Shown: in pieces, positions 17,914 to 26,407 of the stretch
Position numbering within the stretch: position 1 is the stretch's first letter
How the letters are laid out: each line of letters opens with the position of its first letter
The notes under the pieces: model-generated
The model's input: the letters and a program-made list of their open reading frames with translations, nothing else
Databases searched by the model: none
Told to the model about the DNA's origin: nothing
Position numbers and translations under genes: made by a program
Origin: Flavipsychrobacter stenotrophus
GTDB taxonomy: Bacteria; Bacteroidota; Bacteroidia; Chitinophagales; Chitinophagaceae
Direction: 5' to 3'
Assembly (NCBI RefSeq): GCF_002954265.1
Contig: NZ_PPSL01000001.1
Location: forward strand, 868,001 to 932,000
Length of the DNA stretch: 64,000 nucleotides

Positions 17914-19167
17914 TTAGAATAGCGACAGTTGGTTGTCATTTCCTTTTGATTTTTTGTTGCCAGCAGGTCGCTTTGCAGGCCCCATAACGGTCATACCACC
18001 ATATCTCCACCATTCATCTGTTTCCTTCTCTATCAGCTTATTAAAATTCTCATTGGGAATAAAATCTTGCTCCAGTCGCATGGTTGCTTTAGAGAGGTTT
18101 TTAATGGCTTCGTTCTTTTCTCTGTTGCCCAGTTTCGCCTTTGTAATTGCCGACTCCAGCACTTTTATCGATTCATCATAAACCATTGTGGGAACAGGGA
18201 ACGGATGCCCATCCTTGCCACCATGAGCAAAAGAGAAACGGGCAGGGTCTGTAAACCTGGATGATGTGCCATGTATGATCTCGCTAACCAGTACCAACGA
18301 CTGCAACGTGCGGGGCCCCACCCCTTCTAACAGCAGCAGGCTTTCCATATCCAGGTTTTCTTTTTCATGCGCTACTGCCAGCACACTACCTAATCGCTTC
18401 AGGTCTATATCTTCTGCACGCACATCATGGTGGCCGGGCATTATAAGCCGCTTCACCTCCGTCAATAATTTCTCAGGCGATTCCTTTACCAACTCCAGCA
18501 TACCTTTACGTGTGCCTGCAGCATTTTTATCAGTCACATTGATGATCTGCCCTTGATTGGGGCCATAGATAAACGTATGTGGCTCTTCAACAAACGAATT
18601 AAATTCGGTTGAACACCAATGATACCTGCGCGCAGTGCCGGCTGCGCCATTCATACCCTGCTGTACCACAGCCCAGTCACCATCTTTACTAAGTATAAAG
18701 GAATGTAAGTATAATTGAAATCCATCCTGAATTGCAGTATTATCTACCTTAGCCGATAGCTTACTACTACGTACTAGTAGGTCGCCATCCATTCCGGTTT
18801 TGTTGGCTATGTTCATTAATTCTGAGGGTGTTTCCCGCGAATATTTGCCCTTACCACCGCATATATAAATGCCCAGGTCTGATGATCGCTCGTTTACCGA
18901 ACGCTTTAATGCGCCCATTACAGATGTGGTGATGCCTGAAGAATGCCAGTCCATACCCAATACACAACCCAAAGCCTGAAACCAGAAAGGATCACTTAAT
19001 CGCTGCAGGAATGCTCCACGTCCATATTCCATTACTATTGCCTCAGTAATGGCAACACCCAGAGTACTCATGCGGGTATAGAGCCATGCAGGTACCTGGC
19101 CATAGTGCAACGGCATATCTGCATACGATCGACCCATGTAGTGCAAGTTAGCGAAACCAGCCTTCAT
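17914..19167 (-). CDS. DUF763 family protein with a C-terminal QLSLF motif
   Basis: 417 residues from the ATG at 19167; a GTG four codons earlier is possible. The PF05559 (DUF763) features are clear: ADMPLHYGQVPAWLYTRM, LSDPFWFQALGCVLGMDWHSSG, ICGGKGKYSRETPSEL. A helix-hairpin-helix-like segment follows (LLLEGVGPRTLQSLVLVSEI), and the tail is lysine-rich and ends NDNQLSLF. QLSLF is the canonical pentapeptide for binding the replicative sliding clamp. The family has no firm biochemical role, but the HhH-like part and clamp motif point to DNA repair or replication. It is divergent from the CvfB-like gene. Confidence 0.88.
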   Translation of the reverse strand: MKAGFANLHYMGRSYADMPLHYGQVPAWLYTRMSTLGVAITEAIVMEYGRGAFLQRLSDPFWFQALGCVLGMDWHSSGITTSVMGALKRSVNERSSDLGIYICGGKGKYSRETPSELMNIANKTGMDGDLLVRSSKLSAKVDNTAIQDGFQLYLHSFILSKDGDWAVVQQGMNGAAGTARRYHWCSTEFNSFVEEPHTFIYGPNQGQIINVTDKNAAGTRKGMLELVKESPEKLLTEVKRLIMPGHHDVRAEDIDLKRLGSVLAVAHEKENLDMESLLLLEGVGPRTLQSLVLVSEIIHGTSSRFTDPARFSFAHGGKDGHPFPVPTMVYDESIKVLESAITKAKLGNREKNEAIKNLSKATMRLEQDFIPNENFNKLIEKETDEWWRYGGMTVMGPAKRPAGNKKSKGNDNQLSLF

Positions 19168-19184
19168 TAAGAATCCCACATATT

Positions 19185-19222
19185 CACCGATAAGTCAAAT
19201 TATCGTATTTTGCACCGATAAG
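19185..19222. repeat. Paired 10-bp direct repeat in the DUF763/cvfB divergent region
   Basis: The sequence caccgataag occurs at 19185-19194 and 19213-19222, 28 bases apart, spanning the short divergent promoter region. The first copy overlaps the untranslated start of the DUF763 gene, the second lies 9 bases upstream of the CvfB-like start. It may be an operator for a shared regulator. Confidence 0.4.
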
Positions 19223-19230
19223 CAGTAAAT

Positions 19231-20067
19231 ATGGTTAACGTAGGTAAGTATAATACCCTTAAAGTAGTTAAAGAAGTAAGTTTTGGCATGTACCTGGATG
19301 GTGGCGAAGGTGAAGAAATTTTGTTACCTAAAAGATACGTACCCGATGGTCTGAAACCAGACGACGAGATAACTGTATTCGTTTATCATGATAATGAGCA
19401 AAGACTTACTGCTACTACCACCAAACCCGTTGGTGAGGTTGGGGATATACTGATGATGGAAACTGTAGACATCAATAGCAATGGCGCATTCATGAAATGG
19501 GGCATTATGAAGGATGTTTTCCTTCCTGTGTCTCAAATGGTATCGAGAATGCAGGTGGGCAATAAGTACTTTGTGTATTTATTTATAGATGAGAAGACAG
19601 GGCGCGTAACTGCTACTGAAAAGATAGATCGTTTTTTAAGTAATAACGACCTCACTGTTGCTGAAAATGAAACAGTAGACCTGGTAGTGTTCCTGAAAAC
19701 AGACATTGGCTATAAGGTAATCATAAATAGTAAGCACCTTGGCGTGCTGCACTTCAATGAAGTGTTTCAGGATCTGGAGATAGGCGCAAAGGCCAGGGGG
19801 TATATTAAGCACATTCGCCCCGATAGTAAGATCGATGTATCGCTGGGTACAAAAGGATATGAAAAGGTAAATGCCGAAGAGAGCAGGATATTAGATCTTT
19901 TGAAAGAGAATAGCGGCTACCTGCCATATAACGACAAATCTGATCCTGAAGCCATATATGCATTCTTTGGAGTAAGTAAAAAAACCTTCAAGATGACATT
20001 GGGTGCATTATACAAGAAACGACGCATAGAATTCACACAGACCGGCGTTAAACTGATCGAAGAGTAA
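19231..20067 (+). CDS. S1-like RNA-binding protein, CvfB/YitL family
   Basis: 278 residues. The N-terminal S1-like repeats (YNTLKVVKEVSFGMYLDGGEG, then NSNGAFMKWGIMKDVFLP and GYKVIINSKHLGVLHFNEV) are followed by a C-terminal winged-helix region (AIYAFFGVSKKTFKMTLGALYKKRRIEF). This is the domain order of conserved virulence factor B, an RNA-binding protein thought to regulate mRNAs. Length is normal for the family (~280). No operon partner is close downstream. Confidence 0.9.
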   Translation: MVNVGKYNTLKVVKEVSFGMYLDGGEGEEILLPKRYVPDGLKPDDEITVFVYHDNEQRLTATTTKPVGEVGDILMMETVDINSNGAFMKWGIMKDVFLPVSQMVSRMQVGNKYFVYLFIDEKTGRVTATEKIDRFLSNNDLTVAENETVDLVVFLKTDIGYKVIINSKHLGVLHFNEVFQDLEIGAKARGYIKHIRPDSKIDVSLGTKGYEKVNAEESRILDLLKENSGYLPYNDKSDPEAIYAFFGVSKKTFKMTLGALYKKRRIEFTQTGVKLIEE

Positions 20068-20188
20068 TTCCACAAAAATGATGATTATATTGATTTAAAT
20101 CTTTATGCTTAAATCATTAAATTATCATAAAAACCGGCTATTATGCAATAATCGGAGACAAAAAAATGAAGTTTTAACATGTAAGGAT

Positions 20189-20196
20189 TATATTTG
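20189..20196 (+). promoter_or_regulatory. Candidate -7 promoter element of the glycosyltransferase gene
   Basis: TATATTTG matches the Bacteroidota -7 consensus TAnnTTTG and lies 10 bases upstream of the ATG at 20207. A -33 TTG is not obvious at the usual spacing, so support is partial. Confidence 0.4.
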
Positions 20197-20206
20197 ACCC
20201 TTAATT

Positions 20207-20956
20207 ATGCTCAACGGTAAAAAAATAGTTATTGTACTGCCCGCGTATAAGGCGGAGCTGACTCTGGAACGCACCTACAAGGAGATACCTTTTGAAATAG
20301 TAGATGATGTAGTATTAGTGGATGATAACAGTCCCGATGGTACTGTGGAAATGGGTAAGAAGTTGGGTATCAAGCACATAATAAAGCATGAAACCAATAA
20401 GGGTTATGGTGGAAATCAGAAGAGCTGTTACAAGAAGGCGCTTGAAATAGGTGCTGACATTGTGATCATGCTGCACCCCGATTATCAGTACACTCCTAAG
20501 TTGATCATGGCCATGTCATCGATCATTGCTAATGAATTGTACCCCGTTGTATTGGCCTCGAGAATATTGGGTATGGGCGCGCTAAAGGGTGGCATGCCAA
20601 TGTACAAGTATGTATTCAACAGGTGTCTGACTTTATTTGAAAACATAATGATCGGCGCAAAATTGAGCGAATATCATACCGGTTATCGCGCATTTACAGC
20701 TGATGTTATCCGGGCTATAGACTTTACACATAATAGTGACGATTTCGTTTTCGATAATGAAATGATCTCTCAGATATTTATGAATGGTAACGAGATCGCT
20801 GAAGTAACTTGTCCAACCAAGTATTTCCCTGAAGCATCTAGTATCAATTTCAAGCGTAGTATGAAATATGGTCGTGGTGTATTGAGGGTGTCAATAACTC
20901 ACAGACTACATAAGTGGGGTTTGATCAAAAGCAAATTGTACGGCTCAAGCAAATAG
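20207..20956 (+). CDS. Family 2 glycosyltransferase, polyprenyl-phosphate sugar synthase-like
   Basis: 249 residues. GT-A fold motifs: VLPAYKAELTLERTYKEIP, VLVDDNSPDGT (nucleotide-binding DDNS), KGYGGNQKSCYKKA, and MLHPDYQY as the DxD-equivalent. The arrangement resembles dolichyl-phosphate mannose synthase-type enzymes that charge a lipid carrier; there is no membrane segment in this protein. Donor and acceptor sugars are unknown. It is a single gene with a strong bidirectional terminator after it. Confidence 0.88.
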   Translation: MLNGKKIVIVLPAYKAELTLERTYKEIPFEIVDDVVLVDDNSPDGTVEMGKKLGIKHIIKHETNKGYGGNQKSCYKKALEIGADIVIMLHPDYQYTPKLIMAMSSIIANELYPVVLASRILGMGALKGGMPMYKYVFNRCLTLFENIMIGAKLSEYHTGYRAFTADVIRAIDFTHNSDDFVFDNEMISQIFMNGNEIAEVTCPTKYFPEASSINFKRSMKYGRGVLRVSITHRLHKWGLIKSKLYGSSK

Positions 20957-20977
20957 TCGTTATTTATTATAACTTTA

Positions 20978-21008
20978 AAAAGACTGCAATGATTCATTGC
21001 AGTCTTTT
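20978..21008. terminator. Bidirectional terminator between convergent genes
   Basis: The 15-bp perfect arms aaaagactgcaatga / tcattgcagtctttt (20978-20992 and 20994-21008) are separated by one base. The A and T runs at the ends allow termination from both the glycosyltransferase on the plus strand and the small protein gene on the minus strand. Confidence 0.88.
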
Positions 21009-21025
21009 AAGTTTTAGTCAAACCA

Positions 21026-21256
21026 CTACTTGGTTTCCGTCTCTTTCTTCACTTCCTTCACGTGGGTAGTCTTTTTGCCGCTATAATGCTTCTTCTTGCT
21101 GAAGGTATTATGCACTTTTTGCGGGATGGTAGACGTTTTTTTAGTGGTCTTCTCGTCTTTTACTACAGTTGTTTTCTCGGTCTTTGTTTTGGTCTGTGCC
21201 AGGGCTACCGCTGTTGATAACAACACTACAGCGCCTAATAAGATTAGCTTTTTCAT
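21026..21256 (-). CDS. Small secreted lysine/threonine-rich protein
   Basis: 76 residues. A signal peptide (MKKLILLGAVVLLSTAVALA) is followed by a low-complexity, strongly basic mature part made of K, T, E and V (TEKTTVVKDEKTTKKTS, HVKEVKKETETK). No cysteine is present in the mature part. Such short basic secreted proteins are common in Bacteroidota and lack an assigned function. It has its own terminator and is divergent from aroB. Confidence 0.65.
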   Translation of the reverse strand: MKKLILLGAVVLLSTAVALAQTKTKTEKTTVVKDEKTTKKTSTIPQKVHNTFSKKKHYSGKKTTHVKEVKKETETK

Positions 21257-21317
21257 GGTTGATTCTTTTTATTAGTCATTAAAATACCGTGCCACATAGT
21301 TTCCGGTCGATAAACAG

Positions 21318-21325
21318 TAATTTTG
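21318..21325 (+). promoter_or_regulatory. Candidate -7 promoter element of the aro operon
   Basis: TAATTTTG matches TAnnTTTG and lies 16 bases upstream of the aroB ATG. No TTG is seen at 17-23 bases upstream, so the promoter would rely on the -7 element. Confidence 0.4.
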
Positions 21326-21341
21326 ATCATCTAAATTCAAT

Positions 21342-22373
21342 ATGGAGCAGATCGTTACATTCCCATCAGGACAAGTGAAATATCTTTATGATCATGCATT
21401 TAGCGACATTTGGAATTTATATCCTGATCGCGATCTGGTGCTACTAACAGATAGCAATGTCTTTGAACTTCATTCAGCGTTATTTGCAAACAGAAAGACA
21501 ATCGTTCTGAATGCCGGTGAAGAATCGAAAAGCCTTACAGTAGTCGCTTCTGTAATATCGCAGCTGCTGGCTATGGAAGCTACACGGTCTACTATATTGA
21601 TAGGTGTAGGCGGCGGAGTGATCACTGATATTACAGGCTTTGTCGCTTCTATATACATGCGTGGTATTACTTTTGGATTTGTCCCCACGACCATATTGGG
21701 CATGACGGATGCTGCTATCGGTGGTAAAAACGGGGTAAATATTGATGAGGTCTTCAAGAATATTGCAGGCACTATTCAGCAGCCTGCCTTTATACTTTAT
21801 GACACCTCACTGTTACAGACACTACCACTAAAGGAGTGGAGCAACGGATTTGCAGAGGTGATCAAGTATGCTTGTTTGTTCGATGCGCCTTTGTTTGAAG
21901 AGTTACAGCAACATGATCTAAACTACTACATGACCGACAGTAAGGCCCTTTCCAGCCTGATAATTCGATGTGCGGGGTGGAAAAATAAGGTGGTGGCAGC
22001 AGATGAGCATGAAAAGGGTGATCGTAAACTGCTCAACTTCGGGCATACTGCCGCGCATGCTATCGAAAATCTCTATCATATTCATCACGGCGAAGCTGTG
22101 GCAATAGGGATGGTAATTGCCGCTACCCTATCTGAACAGGTTACCGGGTTAGATCCAAAAACCACCGGGACATTAAAGGAAATGCTTACCAGATACGGGC
22201 TGCCCACTGAAATGGCCATTGACGCGCCGGAGGCAATGAAGTTGCTTAAAATGGACAAGAAACGCAAACAAAATACAATTGACTATATTTTATTGAAAGC
22301 TCCCGGAACGGCGGTAATAATGCCCCTGCCTTTTGATCTGATTGAAAAAGTAATCACCCAATGCTCGCAATAG
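21342..22373 (+). CDS. aroB: 3-dehydroquinate synthase
   Basis: 343 residues. The NAD-binding glycine motif GVGGGVITD is at ~88-96, followed by PTTILGMTDAAIGGKNGVN and the metal-binding histidines in HTAAHAIE and HHGEAVAIGM. The enzyme makes 3-dehydroquinate from DAHP, step two of the shikimate pathway. It is the first gene of an aroB-aroA-aroC operon and overlaps aroA by 13 bases, implying coupled translation. DAHP synthase and aroD/E/K are not in the window. Confidence 0.96.
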   Translation: MEQIVTFPSGQVKYLYDHAFSDIWNLYPDRDLVLLTDSNVFELHSALFANRKTIVLNAGEESKSLTVVASVISQLLAMEATRSTILIGVGGGVITDITGFVASIYMRGITFGFVPTTILGMTDAAIGGKNGVNIDEVFKNIAGTIQQPAFILYDTSLLQTLPLKEWSNGFAEVIKYACLFDAPLFEELQQHDLNYYMTDSKALSSLIIRCAGWKNKVVAADEHEKGDRKLLNFGHTAAHAIENLYHIHHGEAVAIGMVIAATLSEQVTGLDPKTTGTLKEMLTRYGLPTEMAIDAPEAMKLLKMDKKRKQNTIDYILLKAPGTAVIMPLPFDLIEKVITQCSQ

Positions 22374-23638
22374 TATACCCAGGTAAAATATCAGGCAAAG
22401 TTGCTGCTCCGCCCTCAAAGAGCATGACCCAGCGTGCCTATGCCGCAGCACTATTGCATAATGGCACTACCATTATACATAATGCAGGCAATAGCGACGA
22501 TGAACAAGCCGCATTAAATATGGCACTTGCATTGGGTGCTGAAATAGTGGAAAGAAATGATGATCGCATAATTATAAAGAGTAGTGGAGTATGTCCGGCG
22601 GAAGATATAGTTAACTGTGGTGAGAGCGGACTGGCAGCAAGGTTGTTTACGCCAATTGCGGTATTATCAGATAAGCAGTTGACCATAACCGGTGCAGGCA
22701 GTCTAACAGCCCGGCGGATGCATGGATTTGAAGAAACGCTAACGGCACTAGGTATCGTTATTAGTAATTTCTCAGGCAATCTACCCATTACAGTTAAGGG
22801 GCCTATACACCCCCGGCCGATAAGCATAGATGCTGGTGCGGGTTCGCAGTTCTTAAGTGGTTTGCTTTTTGCACTAAGTTATGCAGCTACCGAGCCAATT
22901 GTAATAAAGGTGGAAAGCCTGAGCAGCAGGCCATACATAGATCTTACGCTGGATGTATTGAAACAATTTGGCAGGGTTGTAACACATAGTAACTACAAGG
23001 AATTTTATATAGATCCGGCTCAGTTTTCCCATACCGAAACCGTGGAAATAAATATTGAAGGCGACTGGAGTGGTGCAGCCAACCTATTGGTGGCTGGCGC
23101 TATTGCGGGCTCGATAACTGTTAGCAATCTGAACATTCACTCGCGCCAGGCAGATAGGGCCATACTGGATGTGCTGCGGGATGCAGGTGCTTTGATCAGT
23201 ACTGATGGTAACGAAGTATCAATAGCAACCGCAAAGCTGACCGGTTTCGGTTTCGATGCTACTCATTCGCCCGACCTGTTCCCTATCTTGTCTGTATTGG
23301 CTTCGTGCTGCATGGGCGATAGTACCATAACAGGGGTTCACAGGCTGTTTAACAAAGAGAGCAACCGGGCCGAAAGTATATCCGAACTATTACAAAGCTT
23401 TAATGTGCCATTTTCAATAGAAGATGATGTGTTGTGTATAGAAGGTGTGCAGCAGTTGCAGGGAACCATTATTGACTCTTACAATGATCACAGAATTGCT
23501 ATGGCCGGAGCTATAGGCGCACTGTGTGCCAATGGTCCTGTAGATATATCAGAGGCCGGATCGGTAAATAAATCATACCCTCATTTCTTTAACCATCTAT
23601 CTTTGTGCGGGGTTAAAGTGGAAATTAAAGACAATTAA
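22361..23638 (+). CDS. aroA: 3-phosphoshikimate 1-carboxyvinyltransferase (EPSP synthase)
   Basis: 425 residues, normal length. Substrate-binding motifs are intact: PPSKSMTQRA near the N terminus, GESGLAARLF, DWSGAANLL, HSPDLFPILSVLA, and IDSYNDHRIAMA near the C terminus. It condenses shikimate-3-phosphate with phosphoenolpyruvate. The first motif has SMTQR in place of the common SxTxR with NR/LL variants, which is within the range seen in Bacteroidota. It overlaps aroB by 13 bases and is followed 2 bases later by aroC. Confidence 0.96.
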   Translation: MLAIVYPGKISGKVAAPPSKSMTQRAYAAALLHNGTTIIHNAGNSDDEQAALNMALALGAEIVERNDDRIIIKSSGVCPAEDIVNCGESGLAARLFTPIAVLSDKQLTITGAGSLTARRMHGFEETLTALGIVISNFSGNLPITVKGPIHPRPISIDAGAGSQFLSGLLFALSYAATEPIVIKVESLSSRPYIDLTLDVLKQFGRVVTHSNYKEFYIDPAQFSHTETVEINIEGDWSGAANLLVAGAIAGSITVSNLNIHSRQADRAILDVLRDAGALISTDGNEVSIATAKLTGFGFDATHSPDLFPILSVLASCCMGDSTITGVHRLFNKESNRAESISELLQSFNVPFSIEDDVLCIEGVQQLQGTIIDSYNDHRIAMAGAIGALCANGPVDISEAGSVNKSYPHFFNHLSLCGVKVEIKDN

Positions 23639-23640
23639 TA

Positions 23641-24615
23641 ATGAACACGTTCGGCACGCTATTCCGTATCAGCATATTTGGTGAATCTCATGGTAAATGG
23701 GTGGGCGTTACAATTGACGGCTGCCCTGCCGGAATTGCCCTTAGTGAAACGGATCTATTGCCGGACCTGGAGCGTAGAAAAGCAGGCGCAGTGGGCACAA
23801 CGCCAAGAAAGGAAGATGACCTGCCCACTTTTGCCAGTGGCGTATTTAACGGCCATACAACCGGTGCACCATTGACCATAATCTTTGAGAATAATAACAC
23901 CCGCTCTGCCGACTATGAAGCATTGAGAGCCACTCCGCGCCCCGGCCATGCCGACTTTGTGCTGGATAAAAAGTTTAGTGGGTATAATGATTATCGCGGC
24001 GGCGGCCATTCATCTGGTCGATTAACGGTGGCTTTGGTGGCTGCGGGCGTGGTGGCGATGAAGGTTATTAGTAACATAACAGTGCAGGCTCGGTTAGTTG
24101 AAGCTGGTGGTAATGCCAACATTGAAGCTGCAATAACAAAAGCAGTTGAGGAGCAGGACAGCATAGGTGGTATTGTTGAGTGCAGGGCCGGCGGCATACC
24201 TGTTGGTCTTGGTGAGCCGTTTTTTAACTCCATTGAGTCGGTTATCAGCCATGCTGTATTTGCTATACCCGCCATTAAGGGAATAGAGTTCGGTAGTGGG
24301 TTTGCTGCTGCAAAGATGACCGGAAGTGCCCACAATGACGCTATTGTAGACGAGCTAGGTACTACCCTTTCTAATAATGCCGGGGGAATAAACGGAGGAA
24401 TAACCAATGGTAATGAGCTTGTTTTCAGGGTGGCCGTAAAGCCTACCAGCAGCACACCGAAGGAACAACAAACCTGGAATAACAATACAGGAGCGGTGGA
24501 ACCATTTACCGTCAAAGGCCGTCACGATCTCTGTATAGCCCTGCGGGTGCCGGTAGTAGTGGAAGCGGTAACAGCTATAGTACTGGCCGATATGACACTT
24601 CAGGCAAAGGGCTAA
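23641..24615 (+). CDS. aroC: Chorismate synthase, short form
   Basis: 324 residues, about 30 shorter than the ~350-360 usual for the family. Signature regions are kept: GESHGKWVGVTIDGCPAG, DYRGGGHSSGRLTVALVAAG, and the C-terminal RVPVVVEAVTAIVLAD. The shortening falls in the middle: after VVAMKVISNITVQARLVEAGG the usual ~25-residue loop before DSIGGIVECRA is missing. The enzyme uses reduced FMN to make chorismate from EPSP. Because FMN- and phosphate-binding motifs are complete I expect it to be functional. Third gene of the operon. Confidence 0.93.
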   Translation: MNTFGTLFRISIFGESHGKWVGVTIDGCPAGIALSETDLLPDLERRKAGAVGTTPRKEDDLPTFASGVFNGHTTGAPLTIIFENNNTRSADYEALRATPRPGHADFVLDKKFSGYNDYRGGGHSSGRLTVALVAAGVVAMKVISNITVQARLVEAGGNANIEAAITKAVEEQDSIGGIVECRAGGIPVGLGEPFFNSIESVISHAVFAIPAIKGIEFGSGFAAAKMTGSAHNDAIVDELGTTLSNNAGGINGGITNGNELVFRVAVKPTSSTPKEQQTWNNNTGAVEPFTVKGRHDLCIALRVPVVVEAVTAIVLADMTLQAKG

Positions 24616-24755
24616 TAATACAAATAGACAATACTGCATATATCAATAACAGTTAAATATAATCTAAAAAAGACCTTATTTGCTTCTATTATAGCATCTT
24701 CATCAACTTACGCTGTAACTTGCCGACAATAAGGAAAATCATATTAATCTAAGGA

Positions 24756-25835
24756 ATGGAACAAACTATTGTACTCTTACTATCTGCAACTCTGAATTTG
24801 TTTGGCTTTGGCCAGCGTCATGCTGTACGATCGCAACATACCATTAACCCGATAGCCGCAAAAACAACTGCTGTTGGTGATACATTATCGCTTACTAATA
24901 TCAATGCATCTGATACGTTGACTATCTATTCTTACGGTGCGGACAGCGGGTATGTAACAGGTCCAAACGTATATGGCGACAGGGGTTTCGCAGAGCGCTA
25001 CGATATAAACGGGCATGATAGTTCAGTTAAGATCATCGGCGTTATGTCGCATTTTGGTGGTCGTGTTAGTGCTTCCTCTACGCAGACAGTCAACTTTAAG
25101 ATTTGGGGATTAGGTCCGCAGATAGCTATTACGGCTTCTTTGGCATATAACAATTTCCCGCTTACCGGCTTAGATACTGTAACTGTTCCCGTTACCCAAT
25201 TGGGCATTGGAGCTACCGTAGATACAGTAAAGTCTTTTTTCTTCACCCGCCCTACCGATACTATTCAAGGTGCATTCTTTGTAGGCTATGATATGAACTA
25301 CAGCTTCAGCACATTGACTGATACCTTTGGATTGTACAGCACAAAGAATGGTGCACGCACAGGTCCATGGTACGAAATTAAGACGAACATCGATGACTTT
25401 ACCAATGATACTACATACGATACAGTTATCAATGTTCAGAACGCTACCCTTTGGTCTGATAATAACTGGCACGAGAATTTTACCCAGAATGACTCTATAA
25501 AGAACAACCTGGCTATTTACCCTATTGTTATCATAGGCCAGCCAACCGGCATCAATAGCATTACCCGTAATAGCCTTACTTTCTTCGGCAACTACCCTAA
25601 TCCTGCAAATGACCATACCAACATAAGGTTCTCGCTAAGCAAAAATGCCGATGTGACGCTCACAGTTATGGATATGCAGGGACGGACCATAAAGAGCCAA
25701 CAATATAAAGCACAAAGTATTGGTGAGCATATTGTTGATCTGTCAACCGCAGAACTTATCTCGGGCACCTACATTTACTCGATCATCACTTCTAATGGCG
25801 ATACAATTGCCAGCCAGATGAGTGTTATAAAGTAA
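24756..25835 (+). CDS. Secreted protein with T9SS type A sorting domain
   Basis: 359 residues. The C-terminal ~85 residues form the T9SS type A sorting domain: FFGNYPNPANDHTNIRFSL, VTLTVMDMQGRTI, ELISGTYIYSI. The body contains no domain I recognise; it is rich in D/T/S and beta-like. The N terminus (MEQTIVLLLSATLNLFGFGQ) is hydrophobic but lacks the usual positive residues, so the true start may differ. It follows aroC by 140 bases and has its own terminator, so it is probably independent. Confidence 0.85.
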   Translation: MEQTIVLLLSATLNLFGFGQRHAVRSQHTINPIAAKTTAVGDTLSLTNINASDTLTIYSYGADSGYVTGPNVYGDRGFAERYDINGHDSSVKIIGVMSHFGGRVSASSTQTVNFKIWGLGPQIAITASLAYNNFPLTGLDTVTVPVTQLGIGATVDTVKSFFFTRPTDTIQGAFFVGYDMNYSFSTLTDTFGLYSTKNGARTGPWYEIKTNIDDFTNDTTYDTVINVQNATLWSDNNWHENFTQNDSIKNNLAIYPIVIIGQPTGINSITRNSLTFFGNYPNPANDHTNIRFSLSKNADVTLTVMDMQGRTIKSQQYKAQSIGEHIVDLSTAELISGTYIYSIITSNGDTIASQMSVIK

Positions 25836-25861
25836 TCAGGTTTATTTAAAGATATTTATAG

Positions 25862-25891
25862 AGGGCATCCATTGGGGTGCCCTTTGCTTTT
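25862..25891 (+). terminator. Rho-independent terminator of the T9SS cargo gene
   Basis: The stem agggca-tcc / ggg-tgccct (25862-25883) with a short loop is followed by ttgctttt. It lies 26 bases after the stop codon. Confidence 0.75.
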
Positions 25892-25942
25892 GTGCTGCGT
25901 TTATTGTGACACTCTGTTTTGTCGCTTTTGCGAGAGTTATAC

Positions 25943-25960
25943 AAAATAGACGTCTATTTT
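25943..25960. repeat. 18-bp perfect palindrome
   Basis: aaaatagacgtctatttt is fully self-complementary. It could be an operator for a dimeric regulator. No gene starts within 450 bases downstream, so its role is open. Confidence 0.6.
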
Positions 25961-25990
25961 ACACTTTTGAATACATCAACCACTCTCCTC

Positions 25991-26015
25991 CCCTGCCTAC
26001 CGGCAGGCAGGTTTT
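25991..26015. repeat. GC-rich palindromic repeat, copy 1
   Basis: Contains cctgcctaccggcaggcagg followed by tttt; a near-identical copy (one mismatch over 25 bases) is at 26408-26432. The core ctgcctaccggcag is an imperfect palindrome. This resembles the dispersed GC-rich intergenic repeats common in Bacteroidota; that attribution is from memory, not from a search. Confidence 0.7.
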
Positions 26016-26019
26016 GAAG

Positions 26020-26085
26020 GTGCCGGTAACGGCACGAGCGTAGCTCTGTAACCCAACATTTCGGCTTTTTCAGCCGAAATGTTGG
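26020..26085. repeat. Tandem stem-loops (GTAA tetraloop hairpin and 14-bp hairpin)
   Basis: First hairpin: gtgccg-gtaa-cggcac at 26020-26035, with a GNRA-type loop. Second: ccaacatttcggct-ttttc-agccgaaatgttgg at 26053-26085, a perfect 14-bp stem with a 5-base loop. Together they look like a folded single-stranded nucleic acid more than a simple terminator, since neither has a following T run. Confidence 0.7.
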
Positions 26086-26230
26086 AGGGAGCGTGGGCAT
26101 CATGTTTCCTTTAATCCCATAAATCCTGGTTCAGACAATCTCCCCCATCATACCTAAAATTTTCTCATAGACGCAATCATTTTTTCATAACTGCGAAAAA
26201 CTAATACACACCACCCACACTTTCAAAGAT

Positions 26231-26249
26231 CTGATATCAGTTATCCACA
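26231..26249 (+). promoter_or_regulatory. Palindrome next to a perfect DnaA-box match
   Basis: ctgatatcag (26231-26240) is a perfect 10-bp palindrome. It is followed directly by ttatccaca (26241-26249), which equals the E. coli DnaA-box consensus. One box alone is not evidence for an origin, but it sits in a region rich in inverted repeats. Confidence 0.4.
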
Positions 26250-26260
26250 CAAAAAAGTTT

Positions 26261-26311
26261 TATGGTGGTACGAAAAGCGTACCATCATGGTACGGAAAGT
26301 GTACCACCATA
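26261..26311. repeat. Nested inverted repeat with four GTAC cores
   Basis: The outer arms tatggtggtac (26261-26271) and gtaccaccata (26301-26311) are perfectly complementary. Between them lie two inner inverted repeats, ggtacgaaaagcgtacc and ggtacggaaagtgtacc, and a central tacca-tca-tggta. The whole 51-base element can form either one long or two to three short hairpins. Confidence 0.8.
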
Positions 26312-26407
26312 GATTTTCGTTCCCTCCATTTATTCGTTGTTCGACAACTTTACCTCCCCAAAATCGCGGCATGTACAAATCTCATATCCCGCCACTTTTT
26401 GGTTTTG

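Noticed and set aside
23991-24515. 174-codon minus-strand frame inside aroC
   Set aside because: It is antisense to conserved chorismate synthase motifs and has no family features.
26241-26249. Chromosomal replication origin
   Set aside because: Only one DnaA-box match is present, with no dnaA or cluster of boxes and no AT-rich unwinding element recognised.
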